Positions 54,477 through 62,955 are shown, counted from the stretch's first letter. The stretch is DNA of 64,000 bases from Thermus thermophilus HB8 (GCF_000091545.1 NC_006461.1:619564-683563); one strand, 5' to 3'. Numbers and translations: made by a program. The notes: generated from the sequence alone by a model not told the origin.

Positions 54477-55370
54477 TCAAACCTCCCCCGTCTGGACGAT
54501 CACCGCTTCGCCCCCGATCTGGACGCTGTAGGGCTCGCCCGTGGGGCTGTACTCCACCTGGACCTCCACCACCCCGGGGTTGCCCAGGTGGTGCCCCTGG
54601 TAGACGGTGAGGAGGACCTTTCCCTCCCGCCTCGGCACCACCCCGGCCCGGGCGAGGAGGGCCCCCAGGGCGGCGTTGGCGGAGCCCGTGACCGGGTCCT
54701 CGGGGATGCCGAGGAGGGGGGCGAAGTCCCGGGCGTAGAAGCTCCTCGGGCCCATGGGGGCGTAGGCGTGGACCGTGGCCACGTCCAGCCGGAAGCAAAG
54801 CGCCTTGAGCCGTTCCATCTCCGGCTCCAGGGCGTCCACCACCCCCGGGGCGATGAGGGGCACGAAGAGGCTCCAAAGCCCGGTGAAGGCCACCCCGTAG
54901 GGGAGGCCCCGGTGGAGGTAGCGCTCGTCGGAGCCCAGGGCCTCGAGGACCTCCCTCAGGGCCCGGTAGGGGGGAAGGTCCCGGAACCGGGGGGCGGGGC
55001 CCCGGACCCAGGCCTTGCGGGGCTCCCCCGCCTCCAAGACGAGCTCCACGGGCAGCACCTCCGTGGGCGTGTGGAGGTAAAGGCGCGTCGTCCCTTCCGG
55101 CACCAGGCCGGTGCGGGCCGCGGTGAGGCCCACGGCCACGGCGGCGTGCCCGGAGAACTCCACCTCCCCCCCCGGGGCGAAGAAGCGGACGGAGAGGGCC
55201 GCGCCGGTGCGCTCCAGGAGGAAGGCGGCCTCGGCCGCCCCCAGGCTTTGGGCCACCGCCTGCATCTCCTCCGGGGACATCCCCCGGGCGTCCAGGACCA
55301 CGGCCACCCGGTTGCCCGCCCCGGGGGCGGGGGCGAAGACGTCCACCAAGGCGTAGGGGATCCGCTTCAT
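54477..55370 (-). CDS. PhzF-family isomerase/epimerase
   Basis: A 297-residue protein of the PhzF/diaminopimelate-epimerase-like fold. DVFAPAPGAGNRVAVVLD begins the first lobe, GAAEAAFL holds the likely catalytic Glu, GGEVEFSGHAAVAVG and the second-lobe DPVTGSANAALGALL are family signatures. Phenazine genes are absent, so it is one of the many PhzF homologues of unknown reaction. It begins in the aspS stop codon (ATGA). Confidence 0.9.
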   Translation of the reverse strand: MKRIPYALVDVFAPAPGAGNRVAVVLDARGMSPEEMQAVAQSLGAAEAAFLLERTGAALSVRFFAPGGEVEFSGHAAVAVGLTAARTGLVPEGTTRLYLHTPTEVLPVELVLEAGEPRKAWVRGPAPRFRDLPPYRALREVLEALGSDERYLHRGLPYGVAFTGLWSLFVPLIAPGVVDALEPEMERLKALCFRLDVATVHAYAPMGPRSFYARDFAPLLGIPEDPVTGSANAALGALLARAGVVPRREGKVLLTVYQGHHLGNPGVVEVQVEYSPTGEPYSVQIGGEAVIVQTGEV

Positions 55371-57109
55371 GGCCGGACCACCATGAGGCCGAGCTCCCTA
55401 AGCTGCTCCTCGGGCACGGGGCTCGGGGCGCCGGTCAGGGGGTCCTTGCCTTCCTTGTTCTTGGGGAAGGCGATGACCTCGCGGATGGAGGGGCTTCCCG
55501 TCATGAGGGCGAGGAGGCGGTCCAGCCCCCAGGCGATCCCCCCGTGGGGCGGGGCCCCGTACTCCAGGGCCTCGAGGAAGAACCCGAACTTCTCCCTTTG
55601 CTCCTCCTCGCCGATGCCGAGAAGCCGGAAGACCCGGGCCTGGAGCCTGGGGTCGTGGATGCGGATGGACCCCCCGCCCACCTCCACCCCGTTGAGGACG
55701 AGGTCGTAGGCCAAGGCCCGCACCCTCCCCGGGTCCTTTTCCAGGAGGGGCAGGTCCTCGGGGTGGGGGCTCGTGAAGGGGTGGTGCATGTAGGTCCAGG
55801 CCTCCTCCTCCTCGTCCCACTCCAAAAGGGGAAAGTCCACCACCCAGAGGAAGCGGAAGCCCTCCCGCTTGAGGCCCAAAAGGTCCGCCGCCCTAAGCCG
55901 CACCGCCCCCAGGGCCGTGGCCGCCACCTTGCGGGGCCCCGCCACGAAGAGGAGGGTGTCCCCGGGCCTGGCCTCCGTGGCTTGGAGCAGAGCTTCCCGC
56001 ACGGGTTCTAAAAACTTGGCCACACCCCCGGAAAACCCCCCCTCCTCCACCCGGGCCCAGGCGAGGCCCTGGGCCTTGTGGCGCTTGGCCACCTCCTCCA
56101 GCTCGGCGACCTCCTTGCGGGAGAGGGCCTTGGGGAGGGCAAGGGCCTTCACGCTTTCCGCCTCCTGGAAGACCCTGAAGCCGCTTTGGCGGAAGAGGGG
56201 GCCCACCTCCTTGAGCTCCAGGCCGAAGCGGAGGTCGGGCTTGTCGGAGCCGTAGCGCTCCATGGCCTCCTCGTAGGAAAGCCGGGGGAAGGGGAGGGGA
56301 AGCTCCACCCCCAACGCCTCGCGGAAGACGTGGGCCATGAGGCGCTCGTTGAGCTCCAGGACGTCCTCCACCTCCACGAAGCTCATCTCCAGGTCCAGCT
56401 GGGTGAAGTCGGGCTGGCGGTCGGCGCGGAGGTCCTCGTCCCGGAAGCAGCGGGCGATCTGGAAGTAGCGGTCCAGCCCCGCCACCATCAGCATCTGCTT
56501 GAAGAGCTGGGGGGACTGGGGCAGGGCGTAGAAGAGGCCGGGCTCGTGGCGGTAGGGCACCAGGAAGTCCCGGGCCCCTTCCGGGGTGCTTTTGGTGAGA
56601 AAGGGGGTTTCCACCTGGACGAAGCCCTCCCGGTCCAGGAAGTCCCAGATGGCCTTGATGACCCGGTGGCGCAGGCGCAGGTTCTCCTGCATGCGCCGCC
56701 TTCTTAGGTCCAGGTAGCGGTACTTGAGGCGGAGCTCCTCACTTGCCTCCTTCTCCTCCTCCCCCCGCCAGCCCGCGTCCACGGGGAAGGGGGGCGTCTT
56801 GGCCTCGGCGAGGACCTCGAGGGCAGAGAGCTCCACCTCCACCCGCCCCGTGGCGAGGCGGGGGTTGGGCTCGGGGCGGAGGCGCACGAGGCCTTTGGCC
56901 CGCACCACCCACTCGGGGCGCACCCGCTCGGCGGTGGCGTAGGCGGGGCTAGCGGGGTGGGCCACGAGCTGGACCAGGCCCTCCCGGTCCCTGAGGTCCA
57001 GGAAGATGAGGCCGCCGAGGTCGCGGCGGCGGTTGACCCAGCCCTCGAGGACCACCTCCTCGCCCACGTGGGTTTCCCTCAGGCTTCCGGCGTAGTGGGT
57101 GCGACGCAT
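55367..57109 (-). CDS. aspS: Aspartyl-tRNA synthetase (bacterial, discriminating type)
   Basis: A 580-residue class IIb synthetase, the size of T. thermophilus AspRS-1. The N-terminal OB fold (VVLEGWVNRRRDLGGLIFLDLRD), motif 2 (ARCFRDEDLRADRQPDFTQLDLE), the bacterial GAD insertion (about 285-415) and motif 3 (GIAWGLDRLLALM) are present. The GAD domain and length identify the bacterial form, which charges only tRNA-Asp. GGGAGGATT precedes ATG 57109. It follows hisS by 24 nt. Confidence 0.97.
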   Translation of the reverse strand: MRRTHYAGSLRETHVGEEVVLEGWVNRRRDLGGLIFLDLRDREGLVQLVAHPASPAYATAERVRPEWVVRAKGLVRLRPEPNPRLATGRVEVELSALEVLAEAKTPPFPVDAGWRGEEEKEASEELRLKYRYLDLRRRRMQENLRLRHRVIKAIWDFLDREGFVQVETPFLTKSTPEGARDFLVPYRHEPGLFYALPQSPQLFKQMLMVAGLDRYFQIARCFRDEDLRADRQPDFTQLDLEMSFVEVEDVLELNERLMAHVFREALGVELPLPFPRLSYEEAMERYGSDKPDLRFGLELKEVGPLFRQSGFRVFQEAESVKALALPKALSRKEVAELEEVAKRHKAQGLAWARVEEGGFSGGVAKFLEPVREALLQATEARPGDTLLFVAGPRKVAATALGAVRLRAADLLGLKREGFRFLWVVDFPLLEWDEEEEAWTYMHHPFTSPHPEDLPLLEKDPGRVRALAYDLVLNGVEVGGGSIRIHDPRLQARVFRLLGIGEEEQREKFGFFLEALEYGAPPHGGIAWGLDRLLALMTGSPSIREVIAFPKNKEGKDPLTGAPSPVPEEQLRELGLMVVRP

Positions 57110-57133
57110 AATCCTCCCAAGCTTACCGGATTC

Positions 57134-58399
57134 TCACCCGAGGGCCTGGAGGAGGTAGCCCGGAACCTCCTCCCGGCTTAAGCGCACCTGCTCCCCGGTG
57201 GCGAGCCTCTTCAGGGTCACCTCCCCCGCCCGGAGCTCGTCCTCGCCCAGGAAGCCCGCGAAGGCCGCCCCCCGCTTCAGGGCCTCCTCCAGGCCCTTGG
57301 CCGGCTTCCTGGGGGCGAGGGCGTACTCGGCCCGGAGGCGGGGCCTCAGGGCCTCGGCCAGGTAGAAGGCCTCCGCCACCGCCTCCTCCGTGAGGGGGAT
57401 GAGGTAGAGGTCGGGGCCCTTCTCCTCGGGGAGGCCGAAGCCCTCGGCCTCGAGGGCCAGGGCCACCCGCTCCACCCCGAAGGCGAACCCCACCCCGGGG
57501 ACCCTGGGCCCGCCCAAAAGCTCGGAAAGCCCGTCGTACCGCCCCCCGCCCCCCAGGGCGGACTGGGCCCCGATCTCCTCGTGGTGCACCTCAAAGGCGG
57601 TGCGCACGTAGTAGTCCAGCCCCCGCACCAAGGCGGGCTCCAGCTCGTAGGGGACGGAAAGCCTTTCCAGGTGGCGCTCCACCTCTTTGAGGTGGGCCCT
57701 CGCCTCCTCCCCCAGGAAGTCCAGCATGGGCCTCACCCCGAGCTCCTTGAGGAGGGCCTGGTCCCGCTCGCTCTTGGAGTCCAGGATGCGCATGGGGTTG
57801 AGCTCCAAGCGCTCCTTGGAGTCCTCGGAGAGGGCCTCCCGGTGGGGGGAGAGGACCTCCCGCAGGTAGGCGTTGTAGCGCGCCCGGTCCTCGGGGTCCC
57901 CCACGGAGGAGAGCTTGACCTTGAGGCGCCTTAGGCCGAGCTCCTTCAGGCACTCGTAGAGGAGGACCACGGCCTCGGCGTCCAGGATGGGGTTTTCCGA
58001 GCCCAAGGCCTCGTAGTTCACCTGGTGGAACTGGCGGTACCGCCCCTTTTGGGGCCGTTCTGCCCGGAACATGGGCCCCGCCATCCAGAGCCTCACGGGC
58101 TGGGGCCAGACCTTCATCCCGTGCTCCAGGTAGGCCCGGACCATGGCGGCCGTGCCCTCGGGGCGCAGGGTGAGGGAGCGCCCGCCCCGGTCCTGGAAGG
58201 TGAACATCTCCTTGCGCACGATGTCCGTGGCCGCCCCCACGCCCTTCTCAAAGACCTGGGTTTCCTCAAAGATGGGGGTGACGAGCTCCAGGGCCCCCGC
58301 CGCCTCCAAGACCTTGCGGGCGGTGGCCACGATGCGCTGGTGCATCCTGAGCTCCTTGCCGAAAAGGTCCTTGGTGCCCCGCACGGCCCGAGCGGTCAT
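57134..58399 (-). CDS. hisS: Histidyl-tRNA synthetase
   Basis: A 421-residue class IIa synthetase. RGTKDLFG starts the catalytic core; RPEGTAAMVRAYLEHG, GRYRQFHQVNYEALG (motif 2), the histidine-specific RGLDYYVRTAFEV and GGGGRYDGL follow, and GFAFGVERVALALE is motif 3. The C-terminal 95 residues form the anticodon-binding domain. Length matches the known T. thermophilus enzyme. TAAAGT lies 8 nt upstream of ATG 58399, followed by GGAAGGG. Confidence 0.97.
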   Translation of the reverse strand: MTARAVRGTKDLFGKELRMHQRIVATARKVLEAAGALELVTPIFEETQVFEKGVGAATDIVRKEMFTFQDRGGRSLTLRPEGTAAMVRAYLEHGMKVWPQPVRLWMAGPMFRAERPQKGRYRQFHQVNYEALGSENPILDAEAVVLLYECLKELGLRRLKVKLSSVGDPEDRARYNAYLREVLSPHREALSEDSKERLELNPMRILDSKSERDQALLKELGVRPMLDFLGEEARAHLKEVERHLERLSVPYELEPALVRGLDYYVRTAFEVHHEEIGAQSALGGGGRYDGLSELLGGPRVPGVGFAFGVERVALALEAEGFGLPEEKGPDLYLIPLTEEAVAEAFYLAEALRPRLRAEYALAPRKPAKGLEEALKRGAAFAGFLGEDELRAGEVTLKRLATGEQVRLSREEVPGYLLQALG

Positions 58400-58407
58400 A
58401 CCCTTCC

Positions 58408-58413
58408 ACTTTA
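58408..58413 (-). promoter_or_regulatory. -10 box TAAAGT of hisS
   Basis: Minus-strand TAAAGT 8 nt before ATG 58399; transcription would start at or next to the start codon. Confidence 0.5.
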
Positions 58414-58431
58414 CGGGAAAGGGGGCCCTGG

Positions 58432-58437
58432 TATCCT
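58432..58437 (+). promoter_or_regulatory. -10 box TATCCT, leaderless-type
   Basis: TATCCT, then GAGGCC, then GTG 58444: the same spacing as at 6323 and 12463. Confidence 0.5.
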
Positions 58438-58443
58438 GAGGCC

Positions 58444-58761
58444 GTGCCGGGGTGGAAGAGGCTCGGGCTCCTCGCCCTCTACGTCCTCCTCACCCTGGTG
58501 GCCTCCACCGGGGTGGCCCTCCAGCTCTACCTCATGGAGCGGCAGAACCCCGCCCTCCAGGCGGACTGCCGCGCCCCGGGAGAGGAGGTGCACCACAGCC
58601 TCCTCTGCGGCCTCCAGCTCGCCCCGGGCCTCCCCCCCGTGGACCCGCCCGCCCCGCCGGGGCCCATGGCCTTCCTTAAGGTCCGGCCGGAGGCCCGGGC
58701 GGGTTTTCCCCCGCCTTTCCCGCTTCCCGGCCCCCCGCGCGCCCCGCCCTTCCTCGCCTAA
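58444..58761 (+). CDS. Small membrane-anchored protein
   Basis: A 105-residue protein starting at GTG. Residues about 7-29 (LGLLALYVLLTLVASTGVALQLYL) are one membrane helix. The rest is Pro-rich with two cysteines (about 42 and 54) that could be extracytoplasmic. No family recognised. The leaderless -10 box supports expression. The next gene follows in the same direction after 46 bp. Confidence 0.55.
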   Translation: MPGWKRLGLLALYVLLTLVASTGVALQLYLMERQNPALQADCRAPGEEVHHSLLCGLQLAPGLPPVDPPAPPGPMAFLKVRPEARAGFPPPFPLPGPPRAPPFLA

Positions 58762-58807
58762 AGGCCAGGACGGAGGACTTTTGGCCTTGGACGAAAGGAG
58801 GTGCGCG

Positions 58808-59404
58808 GTGCGCGTGGTGGTGTGGACGGACGACCTTTCCCTTTATGCCCGGCTCGCCCCGGCGCTTTGGGCGGCGGGCGTGGCGGTGTCCTGGCGCGAG
58901 GGGGAGGGGCTCCCTCTGGCCGACCTCGCCCACCTGGAACGGGGGGAGGTCTTCTTCTGGCCCACCCCGTGGGGCCTGCGGGTCTACGACCCCAGGCGGC
59001 GGGCCTTCCTCACCCGCAAGGACGACCCCAAGACCCTGGCCGAGGGGCTTCGCGGCCGGCTCGGCCTGCGGCTCACCGGGCGGGAGGCCGGGGTCCTCGA
59101 GGCCCTCGGTCGGGGGGTGGAGCCTAGGCCTTCCGCCTTGGGCCGGGCCCTGGGCCTCGCCCCCTGGCAGGCCCGCTTCGCTCTCCAGGGGCTTGGACGG
59201 AAGTTCGGCCTGAGCCTAGAGGCCCTCCTCCGCCTCGCCCGGCATCAGGTGCAGGTAGCGGGGCTTCAGGACCACCTTGATCCGCCTCCCGGGCGCGAGG
59301 TGGAGCCTGGCCTGCACGTGCCGGGGGAGGAGGAGGGTGAGGGCGAGGGGGCCCTGGAAGCGCCCCCGGTAGGCCAGGCCCTGGGGGTAGAGGCTTTCCA
59401 GTAG
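58808..59404 (+). CDS. Putative DNA-binding protein with degenerate receiver-like domain
   Basis: Starts at GTG after AAGGAGGTGCGCG. The first 80 residues (VRVVVWTDDLSLYARLAPALWAAGV) look like a small alpha/beta domain reminiscent of a response-regulator receiver without its phosphorylation site. Residues about 93-140 (LTGREAGVLEALGRG, then ALGLAPWQARFALQGLGRKFG) resemble a LuxR-type helix-turn-helix. After about residue 138 the frame is antisense to modC for 189 bp, and that tail is probably not meaningful. The function is unknown; the family assignment is tentative. Confidence 0.5.
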   Translation: MRVVVWTDDLSLYARLAPALWAAGVAVSWREGEGLPLADLAHLERGEVFFWPTPWGLRVYDPRRRAFLTRKDDPKTLAEGLRGRLGLRLTGREAGVLEALGRGVEPRPSALGRALGLAPWQARFALQGLGRKFGLSLEALLRLARHQVQVAGLQDHLDPPPGREVEPGLHVPGEEEGEGEGALEAPPVGQALGVEAFQ

Positions 59405-60235
59405 GCCTTCCAGGACGTTTTCCGGGGGTGGGGGGCGGTCCTCCCGCACCACGATGACCTCGGCCGCCCGCACCCCCACGTAGACCCGGCCTCCCGGCCG
59501 GGCCCAGGGGGGGAGGGGAAGGTGGAGGCGGACGCCTTCCGCCTCCACCCCGCCCTCCACCACCCGGGCGGGGAAGAGGTTCTCAAAGCCCAGAAGCCGC
59601 GCCGCGCTCGCCGTGTGCGGGGCGGCGAGGACCTCCTCCGGGGGGCCTTCCTGGAGGATCCGGCCTCCCTCGAGGACCACCAGCCAGTCGGCCAGGCCCG
59701 CGAGCTCCGGGTCGTGGCTCACCGCCAGGGTGGGCAGGCCCTCCCGGCGGATGAGGGCGGCGAGTTCCGCCAGGACCTGGTGCTTGGTCAGGGGGTCCAG
59801 GGCGCTCGTGGGTTCGTCCAGGAGGAGGAGTTCGGGCTTTCGCGCCAGGGCCCGGGCCAGGGCCACCCGCTGCCTCTGCCCCCCGGAAAGCTCCCCCGGC
59901 CGCTTGTGGGCGTGCTCCAGGAGGCCTACCCGCTCCAGGAGGGCCAGGGCCCTCGCCTTGCGGTCCCTCCCCTTCAGGGGGAAGGCCACGTTCTCCCAGG
60001 CGGTCATGTGGGGGAAGAGGGCGAGGTCCTGGGGCAGGTAGCCCACGGGGCGCCTTTCCGGGGGAAGGCCGCCGAAGGGGGTGCCCTCTGCGGGGAGGAG
60101 GCCCGCCAGGGCCTTGAGGAGGCTGGTCTTGCCCGCCCCGCTTTGCCCTAGGAGCACGGTGAAGCCCCGCACCCGGAAGCGGGCCTCGAGGCGGACGGGC
60201 CGGTTCAGCCGGTAGTGGACCTCCAGGAGCGCCAC
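59216..60235 (-). CDS. modC: Molybdate/tungstate ABC transporter ATPase
   Basis: A 339-residue ATPase with Walker A GQSGAGKTS (about 30-38), Q-loop region YLPQDLALFPHMTAWENV, signature LSGGQRQRVALARAL, Walker B LLLLDEPTSALD and AVSHD. The C-terminal 110 residues form an OB/MOP-like regulatory domain typical of ModC. It starts at GTG 60235, overlapping modB by 31 bp, and powers import through ModB. Confidence 0.9.
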   Translation of the reverse strand: MALLEVHYRLNRPVRLEARFRVRGFTVLLGQSGAGKTSLLKALAGLLPAEGTPFGGLPPERRPVGYLPQDLALFPHMTAWENVAFPLKGRDRKARALALLERVGLLEHAHKRPGELSGGQRQRVALARALARKPELLLLDEPTSALDPLTKHQVLAELAALIRREGLPTLAVSHDPELAGLADWLVVLEGGRILQEGPPEEVLAAPHTASAARLLGFENLFPARVVEGGVEAEGVRLHLPLPPWARPGGRVYVGVRAAEVIVVREDRPPPPENVLEGLLESLYPQGLAYRGRFQGPLALTLLLPRHVQARLHLAPGRRIKVVLKPRYLHLMPGEAEEGL

Positions 60236-60879
60236 CTCCCTTCCAGGGCCCGCACCACGGCGAGGAGGAAGAGGCTTAGGCCGAGGAGGACCAGGCTCGC
60301 CCGGGCCGCCTCGGCGAAGCGCAGCGCCTGGACCAGGTCGTAGAGGTAGATGCTCACCATCTGGGTCTTCCCCGGGATGGAGCCCCCCACCATCAGGACC
60401 ACCCCGAACTCCCCCAGGGTGTGGGCGAAGGCGAGGAGGGTGCCGGAGAGGAGGCCGGGCCAGACCAGGGGGAGGACCACCCGGGCGAGGATCCGGTAGC
60501 GGGGGACCCCCAGGGTGCGGGCCACCTCCAGGAGGTTCGGGTCCAGGGCCAGGAAGGCCTCCCGGTAGGCGGTGAGGGCGAAGGGGAGGCTGAAGAGGAC
60601 GCTGGCGAGGACCAGGCCCTCAAAGCGGAAGGCCCAGGACACCCCAAAGAGCCTCGCCCACGGCCCCTCGGGCCCGAGGAAGAGAAGGAGGTAGAAGCCC
60701 AGGACCGTGGGGGGAAGGACCAGGGGGAGGAGGAAGACCGCTTCCAGCAAGGCCTTCCCCGGGAAGCGGCGGAAGGCGAGGAGCCAGGCGAGGGGCGCGC
60801 CCGCGAGGAGGAGGATCCCCGAGGCCAGGGCGGCCACCCGGAGGGAGAGGAAGAGGGCGTCCCAGAAGAGGGGGTCCAT
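60205..60879 (-). CDS. modB: Molybdate/tungstate ABC transporter permease
   Basis: A 224-residue permease with five to six membrane segments and the EAA loop (EVARTLGVPRYRILARVVLPL). PLVLPPTVLGFYLLL and TLGEFGVVLMVGGSIPGKTQ are typical of ModB. ATG 60879 overlaps the modA stop; a GTG at 60882 is also possible. Confidence 0.93.
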   Translation of the reverse strand: MDPLFWDALFLSLRVAALASGILLLAGAPLAWLLAFRRFPGKALLEAVFLLPLVLPPTVLGFYLLLFLGPEGPWARLFGVSWAFRFEGLVLASVLFSLPFALTAYREAFLALDPNLLEVARTLGVPRYRILARVVLPLVWPGLLSGTLLAFAHTLGEFGVVLMVGGSIPGKTQMVSIYLYDLVQALRFAEAARASLVLLGLSLFLLAVVRALEGRWRSWRSTTG

Positions 60880-61748
60880 CACTCTCCGGGAAGGAGGAAG
60901 CCGTAGCGCCGGAAGACGGCCCGGGCCTCGGGGCTTCCCACGTAGGCGTGAAAGGCCAGGACCTCAGGGCGGCCGCGCCCCTTGAGGACGAGGTAGTCCT
61001 GCTCCAGGGGGAGGTGGCTCCCGAGGGGGGCGAGCCAGTACGCTCCCGCCCCGGAGAGGCTTTCGTGGACCGCCAGGGAGAGGGCGAGGAGGCCCACCCG
61101 GGTGGCGGCGAGGGCGAGCTGGGCCGTCTGGGAGATGTTCTCCCCGTAGACGAAGGCGAAGCGGGGCTTCCCTTGGCGCAAGGGCGTGGCGTCCCAGTAG
61201 GCCTCCACTCCCCCGGTGAGCCTTTCCCAGGGGATCTCCTCCCAGGAGAGGAGGGGGAAGGGCTTGGCCAGGCCGGGGAGGGGGACGTCCTTGCGCCGCA
61301 AAAGCCCCAGGTGCTCCAGGAGGGTGACGGCGGCCCGGCCGTAGGGGGCGTGCACGGGGTTGGCGAGGGCGAGCTGGGTCACCCTCGGGTCCTTCAGGGC
61401 CTCGGGGCCGGGCTTGAGGCCGAGCTTCCTGTCCACCCAGAGGACCACCCGCCCGAGGGCGTAGGGCTTGCGCGTGCCGGGCTCGGCGAGGCCTCTCTGC
61501 TCCAAGAGCTCGGGGTAGGCCTTGTCGGCGGAGAAGAAGAGGTCGGCCTCGAGGCCCTGGGTGAGCTGGGCGTAGAGCTTGCCGGAGGAGCCGAAGACGA
61601 GCTCCACCTTCACCCCGGGGTTTTCCCGCTCAAAGGCCCGGGCGACCTCGGGGAGGGCGTACTGGAGGTCCGAGGCCGCCACCACCCGCACCTTCTGGGC
61701 GAAGCCGGGGAGGAAGAGGAGAAGAAGGGCCACCAAACGTCTTCCCAT
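60879..61748 (-). CDS. modA: Molybdate/tungstate-binding protein
   Basis: A 289-residue exported protein with signal peptide MGRRLVALLLLFLPGFAQ. The mature part begins VRVVAASDLQYALPEVARAF and has the anion-site FGSSGKLYAQLTQG and ADLFFSADKAYPELL, as in ModA. AAGGAGGTGCGC precedes ATG 61748. It binds molybdate or tungstate in the periplasm and delivers it to ModB. A Moco-type riboswitch directly upstream links its expression to molybdopterin cofactor level. Confidence 0.92.
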   Translation of the reverse strand: MGRRLVALLLLFLPGFAQKVRVVAASDLQYALPEVARAFERENPGVKVELVFGSSGKLYAQLTQGLEADLFFSADKAYPELLEQRGLAEPGTRKPYALGRVVLWVDRKLGLKPGPEALKDPRVTQLALANPVHAPYGRAAVTLLEHLGLLRRKDVPLPGLAKPFPLLSWEEIPWERLTGGVEAYWDATPLRQGKPRFAFVYGENISQTAQLALAATRVGLLALSLAVHESLSGAGAYWLAPLGSHLPLEQDYLVLKGRGRPEVLAFHAYVGSPEARAVFRRYGFLLPGE

Positions 61749-61760
61749 GCGCACCTCCTT

Positions 61761-61855
61761 TGCGACCGCGGCAGGCGGCGGGGTTGCCCCCGCCACCCCG
61801 GGGCCCGTGGGCCCGGCCCGGGAGGCCCAGGGGGTCTACCCGGGCTCGGAGGCAA
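61761..61855 (-). ncRNA. Moco (molybdenum/tungsten cofactor) riboswitch
   Basis: Minus-strand RNA contains, in order, TTGCCTCCGAGCC, GACCCCCTGGGCCTCCCG, a strong GC stem pair region (GGGCCCACGGGCCC, GGCGGGGGCAACCCCGCC) and CCGCGGTCGCAAAGGAGG, the conserved blocks of the Moco RNA motif as I recall them. It ends in the modA ribosome-binding site, so cofactor binding probably blocks translation. Whether it prefers the molybdenum or tungsten form is not decided. Confidence 0.8.
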
Positions 61856-61859
61856 GGCC

Positions 61860-61865
61860 ATCCTA
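61860..61865 (-). promoter_or_regulatory. -10 box TAGGAT of modABC
   Basis: Minus-strand TAGGAT; a start near 61853 would place the whole Moco motif at the very 5' end of the mRNA. Confidence 0.5.
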
Positions 61866-61906
61866 CCAGGGCCCCTCCCGTGGGCGGGAGGCTTGGGCGC
61901 GGGGGC

Positions 61907-62524
61907 TTAGAAGAGGGGCTCCTGGCTCACCGCCTTCACCGGGCGCCGCTCCTTGGGAGGGAGGGCGTCCAGGGCCCGCTTGACCTCTTGGATGTCCAGC
62001 CAGGTGAGGTGCTTGGGGCTTCCCGGGGCCCGGCTCGGGTTCCTGAGGAGGTAGGCGGGGTGGAACATGGGGAAGACCTTGATCCCGTGCCACTCGTACC
62101 ACTTCCCCCGGACCTTGGTGATGGAGACCTTCTCCCCCAGGAAGAACTCGGCGGCCACCGCCCCCAAGGGGACGATGATCTGGGGGGCGATGAGCTCAAT
62201 CTGCTTGAGGAGCCACTTGTCCGTGCAGATCTTGGCCTCGTCGGGAAGGGGGGCGCGGTTTTGCGGGGGGCGGCACTTGACGATGTTGGTGATGTAGACC
62301 TCCTCCCTGGGGATCCCCGCCGCCTCCAGGATGCGGTTTAGAAGCTGCCCCGCCTTGCCCACGAAGGGGCGGCCCGTCTTGTCCTCCTCCTCCCCGGGGC
62401 CTTCCCCCACGATCATGAGCTTTGCGTCCGGGTTTCCCTCCCCGAAGACCACCCGGGTCCGGCCCTCCATGAGGCGGCAGGCGGTGCAGTTTTGCGCCTG
62501 GGCCTGAAGCAGTTCCAGGGTCAT
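61907..62524 (-). CDS. Uracil-DNA glycosylase, family 4 (Fe-S)
   Basis: A 205-residue thermostable glycosylase removing uracil from DNA, matching the known T. thermophilus enzyme in length. Four cysteines bind [4Fe-4S]: NCTACRL (13, 16), NIVKCRP (about 85) and KICTDKW (about 101). Catalytic motif GEGPGEEEDKTGRPFVG and the second motif HPAYLLRNP are present. It starts within the stop of the gene upstream (ATGA). Such repair counters heat-driven cytosine deamination. Confidence 0.95.
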   Translation of the reverse strand: MTLELLQAQAQNCTACRLMEGRTRVVFGEGNPDAKLMIVGEGPGEEEDKTGRPFVGKAGQLLNRILEAAGIPREEVYITNIVKCRPPQNRAPLPDEAKICTDKWLLKQIELIAPQIIVPLGAVAAEFFLGEKVSITKVRGKWYEWHGIKVFPMFHPAYLLRNPSRAPGSPKHLTWLDIQEVKRALDALPPKERRPVKAVSQEPLF

Positions 62525-62889
62525 TGCAGGGGCTTGCGGGCCTTGCGGGCCTCGCGGCGGACCTTGGGGTCCAGGCCGATCATCAGGAAGAAGTTCTCCA
62601 GGGCGTTTTCCTGGCCCTTGATCTCGGGGTACTGGTCCTCGGGCGTCCCGGTGACGAAGGGCAGGGAGCGGTAGAGTTCCAGGGCGTAGGCCACGGCGGC
62701 CTCCGGGCCCTCGCGCTCCGCCACCTCGGCCAGCTTGGCGTAGACCTCGCGCCGGGCCTCGGCGTGGCGGCGGAAGACCTCGGGGTTGGGAGTCTCCGGC
62801 GCCCGCAACACGTCCTGCTTGGCGATGCGGCGGTAGTGCTTGAGCCCGCGAACGATCTCTTCCGTGGTGAGCGTCACCTTGAACTCCAT
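62521..62889 (-). CDS. Conserved hypothetical protein coupled to uracil-DNA glycosylase
   Basis: A 122-residue, mostly helical, charged protein (MEFKVTLTTEEIVRGLKHYRRIAKQD) without signal peptide, cysteine cluster or known motif. AAAGGAGGGGGC precedes ATG 62889. Its stop overlaps the UDG start (ATGA), so the two are translated together, and a role near DNA repair is possible but only inferred. A TATAAT -10 box lies 40 nt upstream. Confidence 0.7.
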   Translation of the reverse strand: MEFKVTLTTEEIVRGLKHYRRIAKQDVLRAPETPNPEVFRRHAEARREVYAKLAEVAEREGPEAAVAYALELYRSLPFVTGTPEDQYPEIKGQENALENFFLMIGLDPKVRREARKARKPLQ

Positions 62890-62928
62890 GCCCCCTCCTT
62901 TCGGGTCCTGGGACCCGGCCTCGCCCCG

Positions 62929-62934
62929 ATTATA
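62929..62934 (-). promoter_or_regulatory. -10 box TATAAT, perfect consensus
   Basis: Minus-strand TATAAT about 40 nt before ATG 62889. The leader holds CGGGTC/GACCCG, a 6-bp stem with a CCAG loop, just before the ribosome site. Confidence 0.6.
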
Positions 62935-62955
62935 AATCCCCTCATGGGGGGTGCG

